From Avichristensenella sp031549105 (GTDB taxonomy: Bacteria > Bacillota > Clostridia > Christensenellales > Aristaeellaceae): a stretch of 42,887 nucleotides of DNA. Shown here piece after piece: positions 33,002-42,139 of this stretch. Made by a program: the position numbers and the translations under genes. The number at the start of each line of letters is the position of its first letter. The first letter of the stretch is position 1. Below the pieces are notes generated by a model, which was not told the origin of the DNA, did not search any database, and was given only the letters and a program-made list of their open reading frames with translations. Where the stretch lies: positions 1-42,887 of the forward strand of contig JAVBQK010000059.1 in the NCBI GenBank assembly GCA_031549105.1, read 5' to 3'.

Positions 33002-34351
33002 CTATTGGTTACCGTCTTCATTCGGCGTTATTTCCCATGGCAGATCGCCCATGTATCGGATGCGCATGGCGCGCTCCGTTTCGGGCGTCACCGCAGCATC
33101 GCGAGCCGGACGCAGCCCCACAATCCACAGCACGCGGTTTCCACGCGCCAACACGGGCATATGGCTGCGGAAGGGCCGGTCAATCCCCGCGTCCTGCAGC
33201 GTTCGCTTGAGCTTCTGTGTGCCGTCCGAGCCCAGCGGGGCGAACACATCGCCTTCCCTGCGGAAGCGGAATGCAGCGCCATCCAGCTTGTCCGCATCGA
33301 ACGCCTGCACGCGAATGCCATCCCCGAGGTCTGCTAGGCCACACGCTTCACGCGCAAAGGCCGCTTCATCCAGAATGGGCACTGCCGGTTTTGGTGCCAG
33401 CAGGTGCATCCGCCGCGCAGTGCGCAGCGCGCGCCAGCCTTCCGGCAGGTTGGCCATCTCCCCTGGCGCAAGGCGCGTGACTTCGTCCGTCTGCCGCGCG
33501 TCCAGCGGCGGCACGCCCGCCCACCGGGCAAACGCCCGCACTGCCTCCGGCATCGGCGACTGACCCTCCAGCAGCCAGAACGCTCCATAGGGCAGCCACT
33601 TCACGTGTCCCACGAGCGCTGCCGCCGCGTATACGGCCTGCCGGTCCGCCGCCTGCGCCGCCTGCGCCGCCGTGCGGGCCATCGCCTCCGCAGCGCGCGG
33701 GTTCAGCCTGCGCAGCAATGGGAAAACCTCCCGGCGCAGCAGGTTGCGCGCATGGACGGTATCCAGGTTGGTCGCGTCCTCACGCCAGACAATGCCGCGC
33801 ACACGGAGATATTCCTCCAGCGCCGCACGCGGCGTATCCAGCAGCGGACGGATGCGATTCCCCTGCCGGGGCCGCATCGCCGCCAGACCGTCCAGCCCGC
33901 AGCCGTGCACCAGGTGCAGCAATAGCGTCTCCGCCTGATCCTCCAGCTGGTGCGCCAGTGCGATCTTGTTCGCCCCAGCGCTTTCTGCGGCTTCCTCCAA
34001 AAAGGCGTATCGTGCCTGCCGCGCCGCATCCTCCAGGCTGCATTTGGTACGCGCGGCCAGCTCGGGCACATCGCCATGCCCCACCTGACAGGAGACGCCC
34101 CACTCGGCGCAGAACGCCTGGACAAACCGCGCATCCTCCCGCGACGCCTCACCGCGAATGCCGTGCTCATAGTGCGCGACGGTGACAGAGATGCCCAGCG
34201 CCTCCCGCATTTCCAGCAGCAACGTGAGCAGCGCCACCGAATCCGCTCCGCCGGATACGGCGACCAGCACCCGGTCGCCCGGCGAAAGCAGCCGGTTTTG
34301 AGCAATAAACGCCGCTACCTGTGCGGAAAGCGCAAAGTCCCCCATCATCAT
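33002..34351 (-). CDS. tilS: tRNA(Ile)-lysidine synthetase TilS
   Basis: 449 residues. Modifies the wobble C of the AUA-reading tRNA-Ile with lysine, using ATP; essential. PP-loop VAVSGGADSVALL near residue 30; VAHYEHGIRGEASREDARFV, ARQARYAFLEEAAE and HQLEDQAETLLLHLVHGCGLDGLAAM follow, then the RIRPLLDTPR and C-terminal TilS domains. Three consecutive ATGs (34351, 34348, 34345) could start it. None has a clear RBS and the predicted transcription start is at the first, so the message may be leaderless. Confidence 0.95.
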   Translation of the reverse strand: MMMGDFALSAQVAAFIAQNRLLSPGDRVLVAVSGGADSVALLTLLLEMREALGISVTVAHYEHGIRGEASREDARFVQAFCAEWGVSCQVGHGDVPELAARTKCSLEDAARQARYAFLEEAAESAGANKIALAHQLEDQAETLLLHLVHGCGLDGLAAMRPRQGNRIRPLLDTPRAALEEYLRVRGIVWREDATNLDTVHARNLLRREVFPLLRRLNPRAAEAMARTAAQAAQAADRQAVYAAAALVGHVKWLPYGAFWLLEGQSPMPEAVRAFARWAGVPPLDARQTDEVTRLAPGEMANLPEGWRALRTARRMHLLAPKPAVPILDEAAFAREACGLADLGDGIRVQAFDADKLDGAAFRFRREGDVFAPLGSDGTQKLKRTLQDAGIDRPFRSHMPVLARGNRVLWIVGLRPARDAAVTPETERAMRIRYMGDLPWEITPNEDGNQ

Positions 34352-34358
34352 GGGGAAT

Positions 34359-34387
34359 ATTGTAACCTGTTTGTCCCCGTCCTGCAA
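34359..34387 (-). promoter_or_regulatory. Predicted sigma-A promoter of tilS
   Basis: Minus strand TTGCAG (34387-34382), 17-bp spacer, TACAAT (34364-34359). It begins right after the terminator U-tract of the upstream gene. The predicted start site, about 7 bases beyond the -10, coincides with the first ATG of tilS. Confidence 0.6.
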
Positions 34388-34396
34388 CAAAAAAAG

Positions 34397-34432
34397 AAGG
34401 GCGCAAACGGAAATTTTTCCGCTTGCGCCCTT
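34397..34432 (-). terminator. Terminator of the SH3-like protein gene
   Basis: A 17-bp stem with one A/C mismatch (34397-34413 with 34416-34432). On the minus strand it is followed by TTCTTTTTTT. On the plus strand it also has five T, so it can act both ways. Confidence 0.9.
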
Positions 34433-34444
34433 TTTATTATGGCA

Positions 34445-35521
34445 TCATGGGTTTGCCAGGCATTCCGTGCGGATGAACCCGCGCGCCGGTGTGCCGCCCA
34501 CGCCGCCGTACTCGACAAATGCCCAGTCGCCCCACAGCACCGCCAGGAAGGTAACGGCGTCCCCCGCCTTCAGGTTTCCGGTTTCCGCCTGGCCGTAAAT
34601 GGGATCATCCGTCACGGCGCACGCCTGCGCGACCATCGCGGGCTGATACTTCAGCGATAGCGGCGGCGCGCTCACGCCCGGCAGCGCCCCTTTTTCCACA
34701 AAGCCGAACCGGGCATGCCCGGCATCGAGCCAATACTGGACCAAATAGTAGTTGCTCTCCTCACCATAGATCACGAACGGCGCGTTCATGTCCATCTGCG
34801 CCTTGCCTGTCCGGGCATACATTTCGCCCGGGCCGGAATAGACCGGCACGGAACCGCCTGCCTCACAGGTAACCGTGACGCCCCCCGGCAGCGGGAACCC
34901 CCACGCAATCAACCCTTCCGAAATGGCGATCGCCTCCGCCAGCGTCTTGGGAAAGCGCTCAACGGAGAACTCCGCCAGCGGCAGGCCTTCCGGCATCGCA
35001 ATGCCAACGATCATCGCCGCCTCCAGGCATGTCAGCACGCCACGCTCGGTGCTGACCGTCATCAGCATGCCATCCTGCGGGCGAACCTCCGCCGAGCTCA
35101 GCTTCCACACGCCGCTCCTGTTGGCGAAAACATAGGTTTCCGTTGTCGTTCCGCGCTGGTAGGAGAGCGACAGATAACCGGCATCGTCCAGCACAATCTC
35201 CGGGCTCGCGTAGCCCTGATAGAGCGCCTGGACATTCTCCACAACCGTTTCCCAGCCGTCCACGCCCTCCTCCAGCAGGAAAAGCACGCGCTCGTATCCC
35301 TGGCCGCGCATCATCTCAAACGCAGCGAGCCCGACAGGATAGCCGCTTGCGGTGCCCTCGTCCGCCGCGCCCCGGGTGTAGTCGATGTAAACCGGCCTTT
35401 CAAACAGCAGCGTCATCCGACCTGGCAGGTTCCAGCTGTTCGCCAGCGCGAGCGGCGCAAAGGCAAGGCACAGCAGCAGCGCCGCCATGCCTATCATCGT
35501 TTTTCTATGGTCTTGTTTCAC
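34445..35521 (-). CDS. Exported protein with SH3-like domains, function unknown
   Basis: 358 residues. The start is a GTG with AAAGGGGAATGGGCT before it. A signal peptide (MKQDHRKTMIGMAALLLCLAFAPLALA) predicts export. The N-terminal two-thirds is not recognised; it has beta-rich repeats with Tyr/Thr-rich strands. From about 215 there is an SH3_3-like bacterial domain (GGSVPVYSGPGEMYARTGKAQM, then YYLVQYWL, ARFGFVEKGAL). A second looser copy runs at about 295-355 (DDPIYGQAETGNLKAGDAVTFLA, WAFVEYGG, ARGFIRTECL). Such domains often bind cell-wall peptides. It lies between spoIIE and tilS, where Bacillus has yabS and yabT, so an envelope or sporulation role is plausible but unproven. Confidence 0.75.
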   Translation of the reverse strand: MKQDHRKTMIGMAALLLCLAFAPLALANSWNLPGRMTLLFERPVYIDYTRGAADEGTASGYPVGLAAFEMMRGQGYERVLFLLEEGVDGWETVVENVQALYQGYASPEIVLDDAGYLSLSYQRGTTTETYVFANRSGVWKLSSAEVRPQDGMLMTVSTERGVLTCLEAAMIVGIAMPEGLPLAEFSVERFPKTLAEAIAISEGLIAWGFPLPGGVTVTCEAGGSVPVYSGPGEMYARTGKAQMDMNAPFVIYGEESNYYLVQYWLDAGHARFGFVEKGALPGVSAPPLSLKYQPAMVAQACAVTDDPIYGQAETGNLKAGDAVTFLAVLWGDWAFVEYGGVGGTPARGFIRTECLANP

Positions 35522-35604
35522 AGCCCATTCCCCTTTCGCAGCGGCAAATCATCTTTCCTATTAGACGACCTACCGATGGGAATTGCTGCCACGCGGGCAA
35601 AAAG

Positions 35605-37932
35605 TTATGACGCCTCCTCCACCCTGGCCGCCACCACGGTCATGTCGTCCAGCGCCGTGCCGCCGCTGCGCTCAAACGCGCGACGCAGCAGCGTATCCGC
35701 AAACCGCTGCGGCGCGGGCATCTTCTCCGCGGATGACAATCCGCCCAGCGCGCGCAGGAAGCCGCCTTCCTCTCCGCCGAACGCGTCCATCACGCCGTCT
35801 GATACCATCAGCAGGATGTCGCCGGGCTGCAGCCTTGCCGCAAGCGCGCGGGGACGCACCGCGTCCAGAATGCCCATCGGCAGCGCGTCGCCGCCAATTC
35901 GCTTGCATTTCCCCGCCCGCAATAAAAACGACGGACACGCGCCAAGTTTTTCCAGCGCGGCCTCGCCGCTATCCAGATCGATCACGCACAGGTCCATTGT
36001 CGCAAACATCTCGTCGCCGCGGCAGGCGACCAGCAGCCCGTTGACCGTGCGCAGCGCGTCGCCGCGGCCATACCCCGCGCGAAGCGCCTGACACAGCAGC
36101 TCCAGCGCCGCCCGGCTCTCGCCACGCGCGGCCCGCCCGCTGCCCATGCCGTCGCTGATGGCGACCAGGTGCCGCCCGGCATCCAGCCGCTCGGACAGCG
36201 TGCTGTCGCCCGAGATGTCCTCTCCGGCAATCGGCGTGCCTGCACGGCCAACCACCACGCGCAGTCGCGGCTTTTCCACGAACAGCAGCGAGCCGCGTGC
36301 GGGGGAAGATTCCAGCATCTCCAGCCGACACCCTACCGCAGCGCCCAGCGCCGCCTCCAGCCGCTCCACCTGCGGATCAGAACCTTGCACATCCAGCCAG
36401 ATGTGCAACCTGCCGTCCAGCACGCAGACCGTCAGCGCGTCGGGCCGCCCCCGCAGCGCGGGCATCGCCTGGCAGATCAACGCCCGGGCCTGCATTGCCT
36501 CCGCGCAGCCCTCCGCCATCTTTTCCGATAGCGCGGCGAGCGTCCTTGCCTGTCCATGCAGCTGTTCCAGCGCCCATGCGCGCGCCTCAATGCGCCGGGC
36601 GTCGTCCTTCTCCTTGCGCTGGCGCGATGTGACCAGCCCAAAGGATAGCCCATATATCTCCGTCGAGCGGATGCAGCCGAACATCCGCGCCGCCTGTTCC
36701 ACCTCAGCCGCACGCGCGCCATCCTGGCCTCCGCCCTCCGCGCACGCGGTCAGCACGCCATTCAGCAGGCCCATGGCCTCCGCGCGCCGCGAATCCCAGC
36801 AGGTCTGCTGGCGCTCGCAGCCCGTACACAGCCGGCATGCCAGCAGCTCCACCGGCTGCGCATCCGCGTCCGTGTCGGGCATCGGCAGCGCCCGCGCCAT
36901 GTTGGCCGTCGCCTCCGCATACGATGAAAGGATGTACGCCGACGCAACGGCGTCCGCCTCGGGCATCGGCTCTACGCTCGTTTCCAATACGCCGCGCAGC
37001 GCGTCCAGCCAGATGCCCGGCATCACCACGAAGAGTGCTCCGCCCACCGCCAGCGACGGTACCAATGCAATAATCTGCTCCACTCCGCCCTGCGCATATG
37101 CCGTCAGCGCGCAGCCCAGCAGCCCGCCGATCAGCGGCATTACCCGCCTGCTACCGCCCAGCGCACCCGCAAGACCGCCCAGTACCGCCAAGACCGCCAC
37201 TGTGTCAAACGTCGCGCCAGAGGTCATCAGCGCAAGGCCCATCAACACCCCGGCCGGAAGCGCCAGCCCGGGGCCTGCCGCCCATGCGACCGCAAACACC
37301 AGCAGCCCGGCCAGCGCATCTCCCAGGCAGAACATTTCGACACGAATCCACAGCGCACCCAGCGACATCGCCGCCACCACCAGCAGGCAGCAGAGCTTAT
37401 CGTCGTTGGTCAGGCCGCGCTCCTTTGCTTGTATCGCCAGCAGTGCGCGGATGTATACTGGCGTCAGCAGCCCCGCCGCGACCGCGCCGGAGAGACACGC
37501 GATCACTTCATCCGACCGGTTCATCACAAGCGGCAGCGGCAGCAACATCGCTACGCCCGCAACCACCGACACCTTCCAAGGTTTCCAGTCCCAGCCCTTG
37601 CGCACCGTAACCCACAGCAGCACGCAGGCCATCAGTTGCCAGCCATTCAGCCAGCTAATCGGTTGCCAGCGCAGCAAAAGCCCCACCGCGCAGCCCACCA
37701 GGACCGGCAGCCCAGGCTGTTGCAGCAGCAAAAAAGCCGCCATCAGCGGCACGCAGAAAGGCATCGCGCCGCCGGGCAGCACCGCCTGCGATAGCAGTGC
37801 AGCCGCCAGCGCCACGAGCGCGCTGCGCACATTTAGTTGAGAGACAACACTTTGTAGGACTCCCCCGGAGGCCTCGATGCGGCTGTTGATGTAGCCTATG
37901 CCCGTCCAGGAATGCTTGGACTGTTGCGCCAT
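35605..37932 (-). CDS. spoIIE: Stage II sporulation protein E (SpoIIE phosphatase)
   Basis: 775 residues from the ATG at 37932 (GGTGGTGGGTGG before it); another in-frame ATG at 37947 lies in an AT-rich possible -10. The N-terminal third (about 40-325) is polytopic, about ten hydrophobic segments. The middle region has the Cys motif CRLCTGCERQQTCW typical of the family. The C-terminal PP2C-type domain starts near 560 with metal-binding AISDGMGSGRAARGES, LLMVSDGVMDAFGG and TALDDMTVVAARV. SpoIIE dephosphorylates SpoIIAA to release sigma-F in the forespore and aids the polar septum. Its presence marks the organism as belonging to a spore-forming lineage. Upstream DNA carries Spo0A box matches. 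Confidence 0.95.
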   Translation of the reverse strand: MAQQSKHSWTGIGYINSRIEASGGVLQSVVSQLNVRSALVALAAALLSQAVLPGGAMPFCVPLMAAFLLLQQPGLPVLVGCAVGLLLRWQPISWLNGWQLMACVLLWVTVRKGWDWKPWKVSVVAGVAMLLPLPLVMNRSDEVIACLSGAVAAGLLTPVYIRALLAIQAKERGLTNDDKLCCLLVVAAMSLGALWIRVEMFCLGDALAGLLVFAVAWAAGPGLALPAGVLMGLALMTSGATFDTVAVLAVLGGLAGALGGSRRVMPLIGGLLGCALTAYAQGGVEQIIALVPSLAVGGALFVVMPGIWLDALRGVLETSVEPMPEADAVASAYILSSYAEATANMARALPMPDTDADAQPVELLACRLCTGCERQQTCWDSRRAEAMGLLNGVLTACAEGGGQDGARAAEVEQAARMFGCIRSTEIYGLSFGLVTSRQRKEKDDARRIEARAWALEQLHGQARTLAALSEKMAEGCAEAMQARALICQAMPALRGRPDALTVCVLDGRLHIWLDVQGSDPQVERLEAALGAAVGCRLEMLESSPARGSLLFVEKPRLRVVVGRAGTPIAGEDISGDSTLSERLDAGRHLVAISDGMGSGRAARGESRAALELLCQALRAGYGRGDALRTVNGLLVACRGDEMFATMDLCVIDLDSGEAALEKLGACPSFLLRAGKCKRIGGDALPMGILDAVRPRALAARLQPGDILLMVSDGVMDAFGGEEGGFLRALGGLSSAEKMPAPQRFADTLLRRAFERSGGTALDDMTVVAARVEEAS

Positions 37933-37992
37933 ACCACCCACCACCATAATATAAAATGATGGGACAAGTATACCGTCGCCCAAAGCCGCGCA

Positions 37993-38032
37993 TTGTTGAA
38001 TTTCGCCGCGAAGAATGGCGGGCATTCGACAA
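37993..38032 (-). promoter_or_regulatory. Spo0A boxes upstream of spoIIE
   Basis: TTGTCGAA on the minus strand (38032-38025) is a perfect match to the Spo0A box. TTGTTGAA on the plus strand (37993-38000) differs at one base. Relative to a candidate -10 TATACT (minus strand, 37972-37967), they lie at about -70 and -36, where Spo0A~P activates sigma-A promoters. No good -35 exists, as expected for an activated promoter. The first box lies just inside the sequence beyond the end of the kinase gene. Confidence 0.6.
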
Positions 38033-38038
38033 TGCGCG

Positions 38039-38971
<933 letters not shown>

Positions 38972-39021
38972 GTGGTCCTCCTTCGGGGTTGGGTCTAGTA
39001 AAACACGCCATTCCGCGAAAA

Positions 39022-39054
39022 AGGGCCGCCCGCCGTTTTCCGGCAAGCAGCCCT
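39022..39054 (-). terminator. Terminator of the EF-G-like gene
   Basis: Stem AGGGC (39022-39026) / GCCCT (39050-39054) with inner GCCG/CGGC; on the minus strand it is followed by TTTTTCGC. It lies 15 bases past the stop. Confidence 0.75.
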
Positions 39055-39068
39055 CGCATCCAAGTATC

Positions 39069-41150
39069 TTATTCTTCCTCTTCCTCGTCCTTTTTCGCGC
39101 TTTCGACAATCTTCTGCGCGATGTTGGCGGGAACCTCCTCGTAGCGTTCAAACTTCATCGTGAACGAGCCGCGCGCCTGGGTCATCGAGCGTAGGTCCGT
39201 GGCGTACTTGAACATTTCCGCCTGCGGCACTTCCGCAACTACCTGCTGCATGCCATCCACCTGGTCCATGCCCATGATGCGGCCACGGCGGCGGTTCATG
39301 TCGCCGATGATATCGCCCATGTACTCATCGGGAATCGTCACTTCCACATGGTAGATCGGCTCCAGCAGCACGGGACCAGCCTCGGCGCAGCCCTTCTTGT
39401 ACGCGATGCGGGCGGCGGTCTTAAACGCCATTTCGGACGAGTCAACCGCGTGGTACGATCCATCGTACAGCGTGGCGCGCAGGCCGAACATCGGGTAACC
39501 GGCCAGAACGCCCTTGCCGATGTTCTCGCGCAGGCCCTTTTCCACCGACGGGATGAAGTTGCGCGGAACGACGCCGCCGACGACCTTGTCAACAAACTCG
39601 AAATCTGTATCCGTATCGCCGATGGGCGCGAACTCAACCCACACATCGCCGAACTGGCCGTGGCCGCCGGACTGTTTCTTGTGGCGGCCCTGCGCCTTGA
39701 CGGTCTTGCGGATCGTCTCGCGGTAAGCGATGCGCGGGTCCTGCAGCTGCGCTTCCACGCCGAACTTGCCGGCGAGCTTCTTGCTGATGACCTCGATGTG
39801 CATTTCGCCCTGGCCGGAGAGCAGCGTCTCGGTGGTGTCGGGGTCCTTGCCCACGCGGATGGTCGGGTCTTCTTCCTGCAGGCGCGCAAGGCCCGAGAAG
39901 ACCTTGTCTTCCTCGCCGGTCTTCTTGGCGTATACGGCCATGGAGATGGACGGCTCGGGGAAGGCGATGTCCGCAAAGCGAACGGGCTTGCTCGCGTCGC
40001 ACAGCGTATGGCCGGTGTTGGTGTACTGCAGCTTCGCCAGCGCGCCGATATCGCCCGCGACCAGCTTGTCGCAGCTGATCTGGTCCTTGCCGCGCAGGAT
40101 GAAGATGTTGCCAGCCTTCTCAGAGCGGTCCGCGTTGGCGTTGTACAGGTTGGTCGAAGCGCTCAGCGTGCCCGAGCAGACCTTGAAGAGGCTCATCTTG
40201 CCGACGAACTTGTCCACGATGGTCTTGAAGACCTGCGCGGAGAACGGCTGGTCAGCCGCACACGTGCGGGTTTCGGCCTCGTTATTCCTGGGATTCACGC
40301 CCTTGATGGAACGGCCGGCCGGGGACGGCATGTAGGCGGCCAGCATGTCCAGCACCGGGACGACGCCCACGCCGTTTACGCCCGCGCAGCAGCCGACCGG
40401 CACCACCAAGCCCTCGACCACGCCGATGCGCAGCCCCTTGAGGATCTCATCGTCGGACAGCTCACCTTCCTCGAAGAACTTCTCCATCAGCGCTTCGTCC
40501 GTTCCGGCGACGGCTTCCATGATTTCTTCGCGCGCGGTACTGATGTCGGACGCCATGTTCGCGGGCACCGGCACTTCCTTGACGGTCTTGCCGTTTGTCT
40601 CGTACGCCTTGTTCTCCAGCACGTTCACAACGCCCTTGAAGTTCAGGCCCTGGCCCAGCGGCAGCAGGATCGGCACCACTTCGCTGCCGAACTTGCCCCG
40701 CAGCTGGCCGAGTACTTTGTTAAAGTCCGCATGCTCGCGGTCCATCTGGTTGATCAGAAGGCACTTGGATACGCCATGCTTTCCGCTATAATCCCAGGCT
40801 TTTTCCGCACCGACCGACAGGCCGGAGACGGAGCCCACGATGATGGCCGCGCCTTCGCACACGCGCATGGGGCCCATCATCTCGCCAATGAAATCAAAAT
40901 AGCCGGGCACGTCGACAAAGTTGAGCTTGACGCCCTTCCATTCGAGCGGGGCGACGGCGGCGGAAATGGAGATGCCGCGGCGGGTTTCTTCGCCATCAAA
41001 GTCGGTGACCGTGGAGCCGTCTTCCACACGGCCCTGGCGGTCAATCGCGCCGGAGGCGAAAAGCATCGATTCCACCAGCGTCGTTTTACCTTCGCTGCCA
41101 TGGCCTACCACGGCGATATTACGGATGTTCTCGGCCTGGTAATCTTTCAT
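39069..41150 (-). CDS. EF-G-like translation GTPase (FusA paralogue)
   Basis: 693 residues from the ATG at 41150 (GGGAGGATATGGGG before it). Five EF-G-type domains are present, ending in domain IV/V motifs (GGHGQFGDVWVEF, RRGRIMGMDQVDGMQQVVAEVP, ARGSFTMKFERYEEVP) and an acidic KKDEEEEE tail. P-loop GHGSEGKT (16-23) and switch I RRGISISAA are intact. The switch II motif is DVPGY (80-84) in place of DTPGH, and the base-recognition motif is NQMD (134-137) instead of NKMD. Such EF-G-like proteins are common second copies in Firmicutes; some have poor ribosome-dependent GTPase activity. Probably not the main translocase, which normally sits beside rpsG. Confidence 0.9.
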   Translation of the reverse strand: MKDYQAENIRNIAVVGHGSEGKTTLVESMLFASGAIDRQGRVEDGSTVTDFDGEETRRGISISAAVAPLEWKGVKLNFVDVPGYFDFIGEMMGPMRVCEGAAIIVGSVSGLSVGAEKAWDYSGKHGVSKCLLINQMDREHADFNKVLGQLRGKFGSEVVPILLPLGQGLNFKGVVNVLENKAYETNGKTVKEVPVPANMASDISTAREEIMEAVAGTDEALMEKFFEEGELSDDEILKGLRIGVVEGLVVPVGCCAGVNGVGVVPVLDMLAAYMPSPAGRSIKGVNPRNNEAETRTCAADQPFSAQVFKTIVDKFVGKMSLFKVCSGTLSASTNLYNANADRSEKAGNIFILRGKDQISCDKLVAGDIGALAKLQYTNTGHTLCDASKPVRFADIAFPEPSISMAVYAKKTGEEDKVFSGLARLQEEDPTIRVGKDPDTTETLLSGQGEMHIEVISKKLAGKFGVEAQLQDPRIAYRETIRKTVKAQGRHKKQSGGHGQFGDVWVEFAPIGDTDTDFEFVDKVVGGVVPRNFIPSVEKGLRENIGKGVLAGYPMFGLRATLYDGSYHAVDSSEMAFKTAARIAYKKGCAEAGPVLLEPIYHVEVTIPDEYMGDIIGDMNRRRGRIMGMDQVDGMQQVVAEVPQAEMFKYATDLRSMTQARGSFTMKFERYEEVPANIAQKIVESAKKDEEEEE

Positions 41151-41233
41151 TCCCCATATCCTCCCGTTTTGCGCAGACATGTCCCCGCTCCGCATAGCGC
41201 GAAACGAGGCCAGCGCCTGAAAATCTATCGTAT

Positions 41234-41262
41234 ATAGTACCATAGGAAATAACGCCTGTAAA
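41234..41262 (-). promoter_or_regulatory. Predicted sigma-A promoter of the EF-G-like gene
   Basis: Minus strand TTTACA (41262-41257), 17-bp spacer, TACTAT (41239-41234). The leader is about 75 bases. Confidence 0.65.
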
Positions 41263-41380
41263 GGGTTTTTTGCGCGCGGCCGCGCCGCACATTATGGTCA
41301 GCTTCATAACGAATCGCCGCCTAATCTATTACCAACAAAGATGAAGGTGCGAATAATGTTAAGAAACTGCGAAAATCATC

Positions 41381-41410
41381 TTGCATTTTCAGTCATAATT
41401 CGCTTATAAT
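41381..41410 (+). promoter_or_regulatory. Predicted sigma-A promoter of the response regulator gene
   Basis: TTGCAT (41381-41386), 18-bp spacer, perfect TATAAT (41405-41410). A full anti-SD match AGAAAGGAGG (41411-41420) follows at once and would be the very 5' end of the RNA. Confidence 0.65.
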
Positions 41411-41446
41411 AGAAAGGAGGTATGGCCTGAGAAAGGAATGTTACCT

Positions 41447-42139
41447 GTGGCAAAAAGACTGCTGTTGGTGGATGACGAGCCGCTTATCATCAAGGGGCTT
41501 CGTTTTAGCTTGGAACAGGACGGATATGAGGTGGACTCCGCAGCGGACGGCGAGGATGCGCTGGCCAAGTTTGGCAGCGGCAAATACGATCTGATTCTGC
41601 TGGATGTTATGCTGCCCAAAATAAACGGCACCGAGGTCTGCCAGCGGATTCGCGAGCGGTCCAACGTGCCCATCATCATGCTGACCGCCAAGGGCGAGGA
41701 TATGGACAAGATCCTGGGCCTAGAATACGGCGCCGATGATTATATGACCAAGCCCTTCAACATTTTGGAGGTCAAGGCGCGCATCAAGACCATCCTGCGC
41801 CGCGCGCAGGCCGTTCCGGCGGGCGAGGAAAGCAAAATCATCCGCGTGCGGGACATGGAGGTCAACCTTGTTAACCGCTCGGTGCGGCTGGCCAACAAGG
41901 ATGTAAAGCTGACCGCGAAGGAATTTGACCTGCTGCAGCTGTTCATCACCAACCGCGGCCGTGTTTTCAGCCGCGAGAATATGCTTGAAACCGTTTGGAA
42001 GTACGACTACCTGGGCGATATGCGCACGGTGGACGTGCACATCCGCCGCCTCCGGGAGAAGATTGAACGCAACAATACCCAGCCGGAATTCATCTTCACC
42101 AAGTGGGGAGTGGGCTACTATTTCACAGACAAGGACTAA
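41447..42139 (+). CDS. OmpR/PhoB-family response regulator
   Basis: 230 residues if started at the GTG at 41447, which has GAAAGGA 10 bases upstream; the in-frame ATG at 41438 abuts that RBS and would add three residues. Receiver: D9/D10, phosphoacceptor D53 in LLDVMLPKING, T in MLTAKGED, K in MTKPFN. C-terminal winged helix: LTAKEFDLLQLFITNRGRVFSRENMLETVWKYDY, then DMRTVDVHIRRLREKIE and FIFTKWGVGYYF. Forms a pair with the kinase gene that begins within or just after its 3' end. Spacing is close enough for translational coupling. Confidence 0.93.
   Translation: MAKRLLLVDDEPLIIKGLRFSLEQDGYEVDSAADGEDALAKFGSGKYDLILLDVMLPKINGTEVCQRIRERSNVPIIMLTAKGEDMDKILGLEYGADDYMTKPFNILEVKARIKTILRRAQAVPAGEESKIIRVRDMEVNLVNRSVRLANKDVKLTAKEFDLLQLFITNRGRVFSRENMLETVWKYDYLGDMRTVDVHIRRLREKIERNNTQPEFIFTKWGVGYYFTDKD

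Noticed and set aside
36146..37840. Open frame on the plus strand opposite spoIIE
   Set aside because: Low-complexity Ser/Ala/Pro translation without domain, promoter or RBS; spoIIE on the other strand is well supported.
39348..41237. Long open frame on the plus strand opposite the EF-G-like gene
   Set aside because: Antisense shadow of a conserved gene; no motifs and biased Gly/Arg/His composition.
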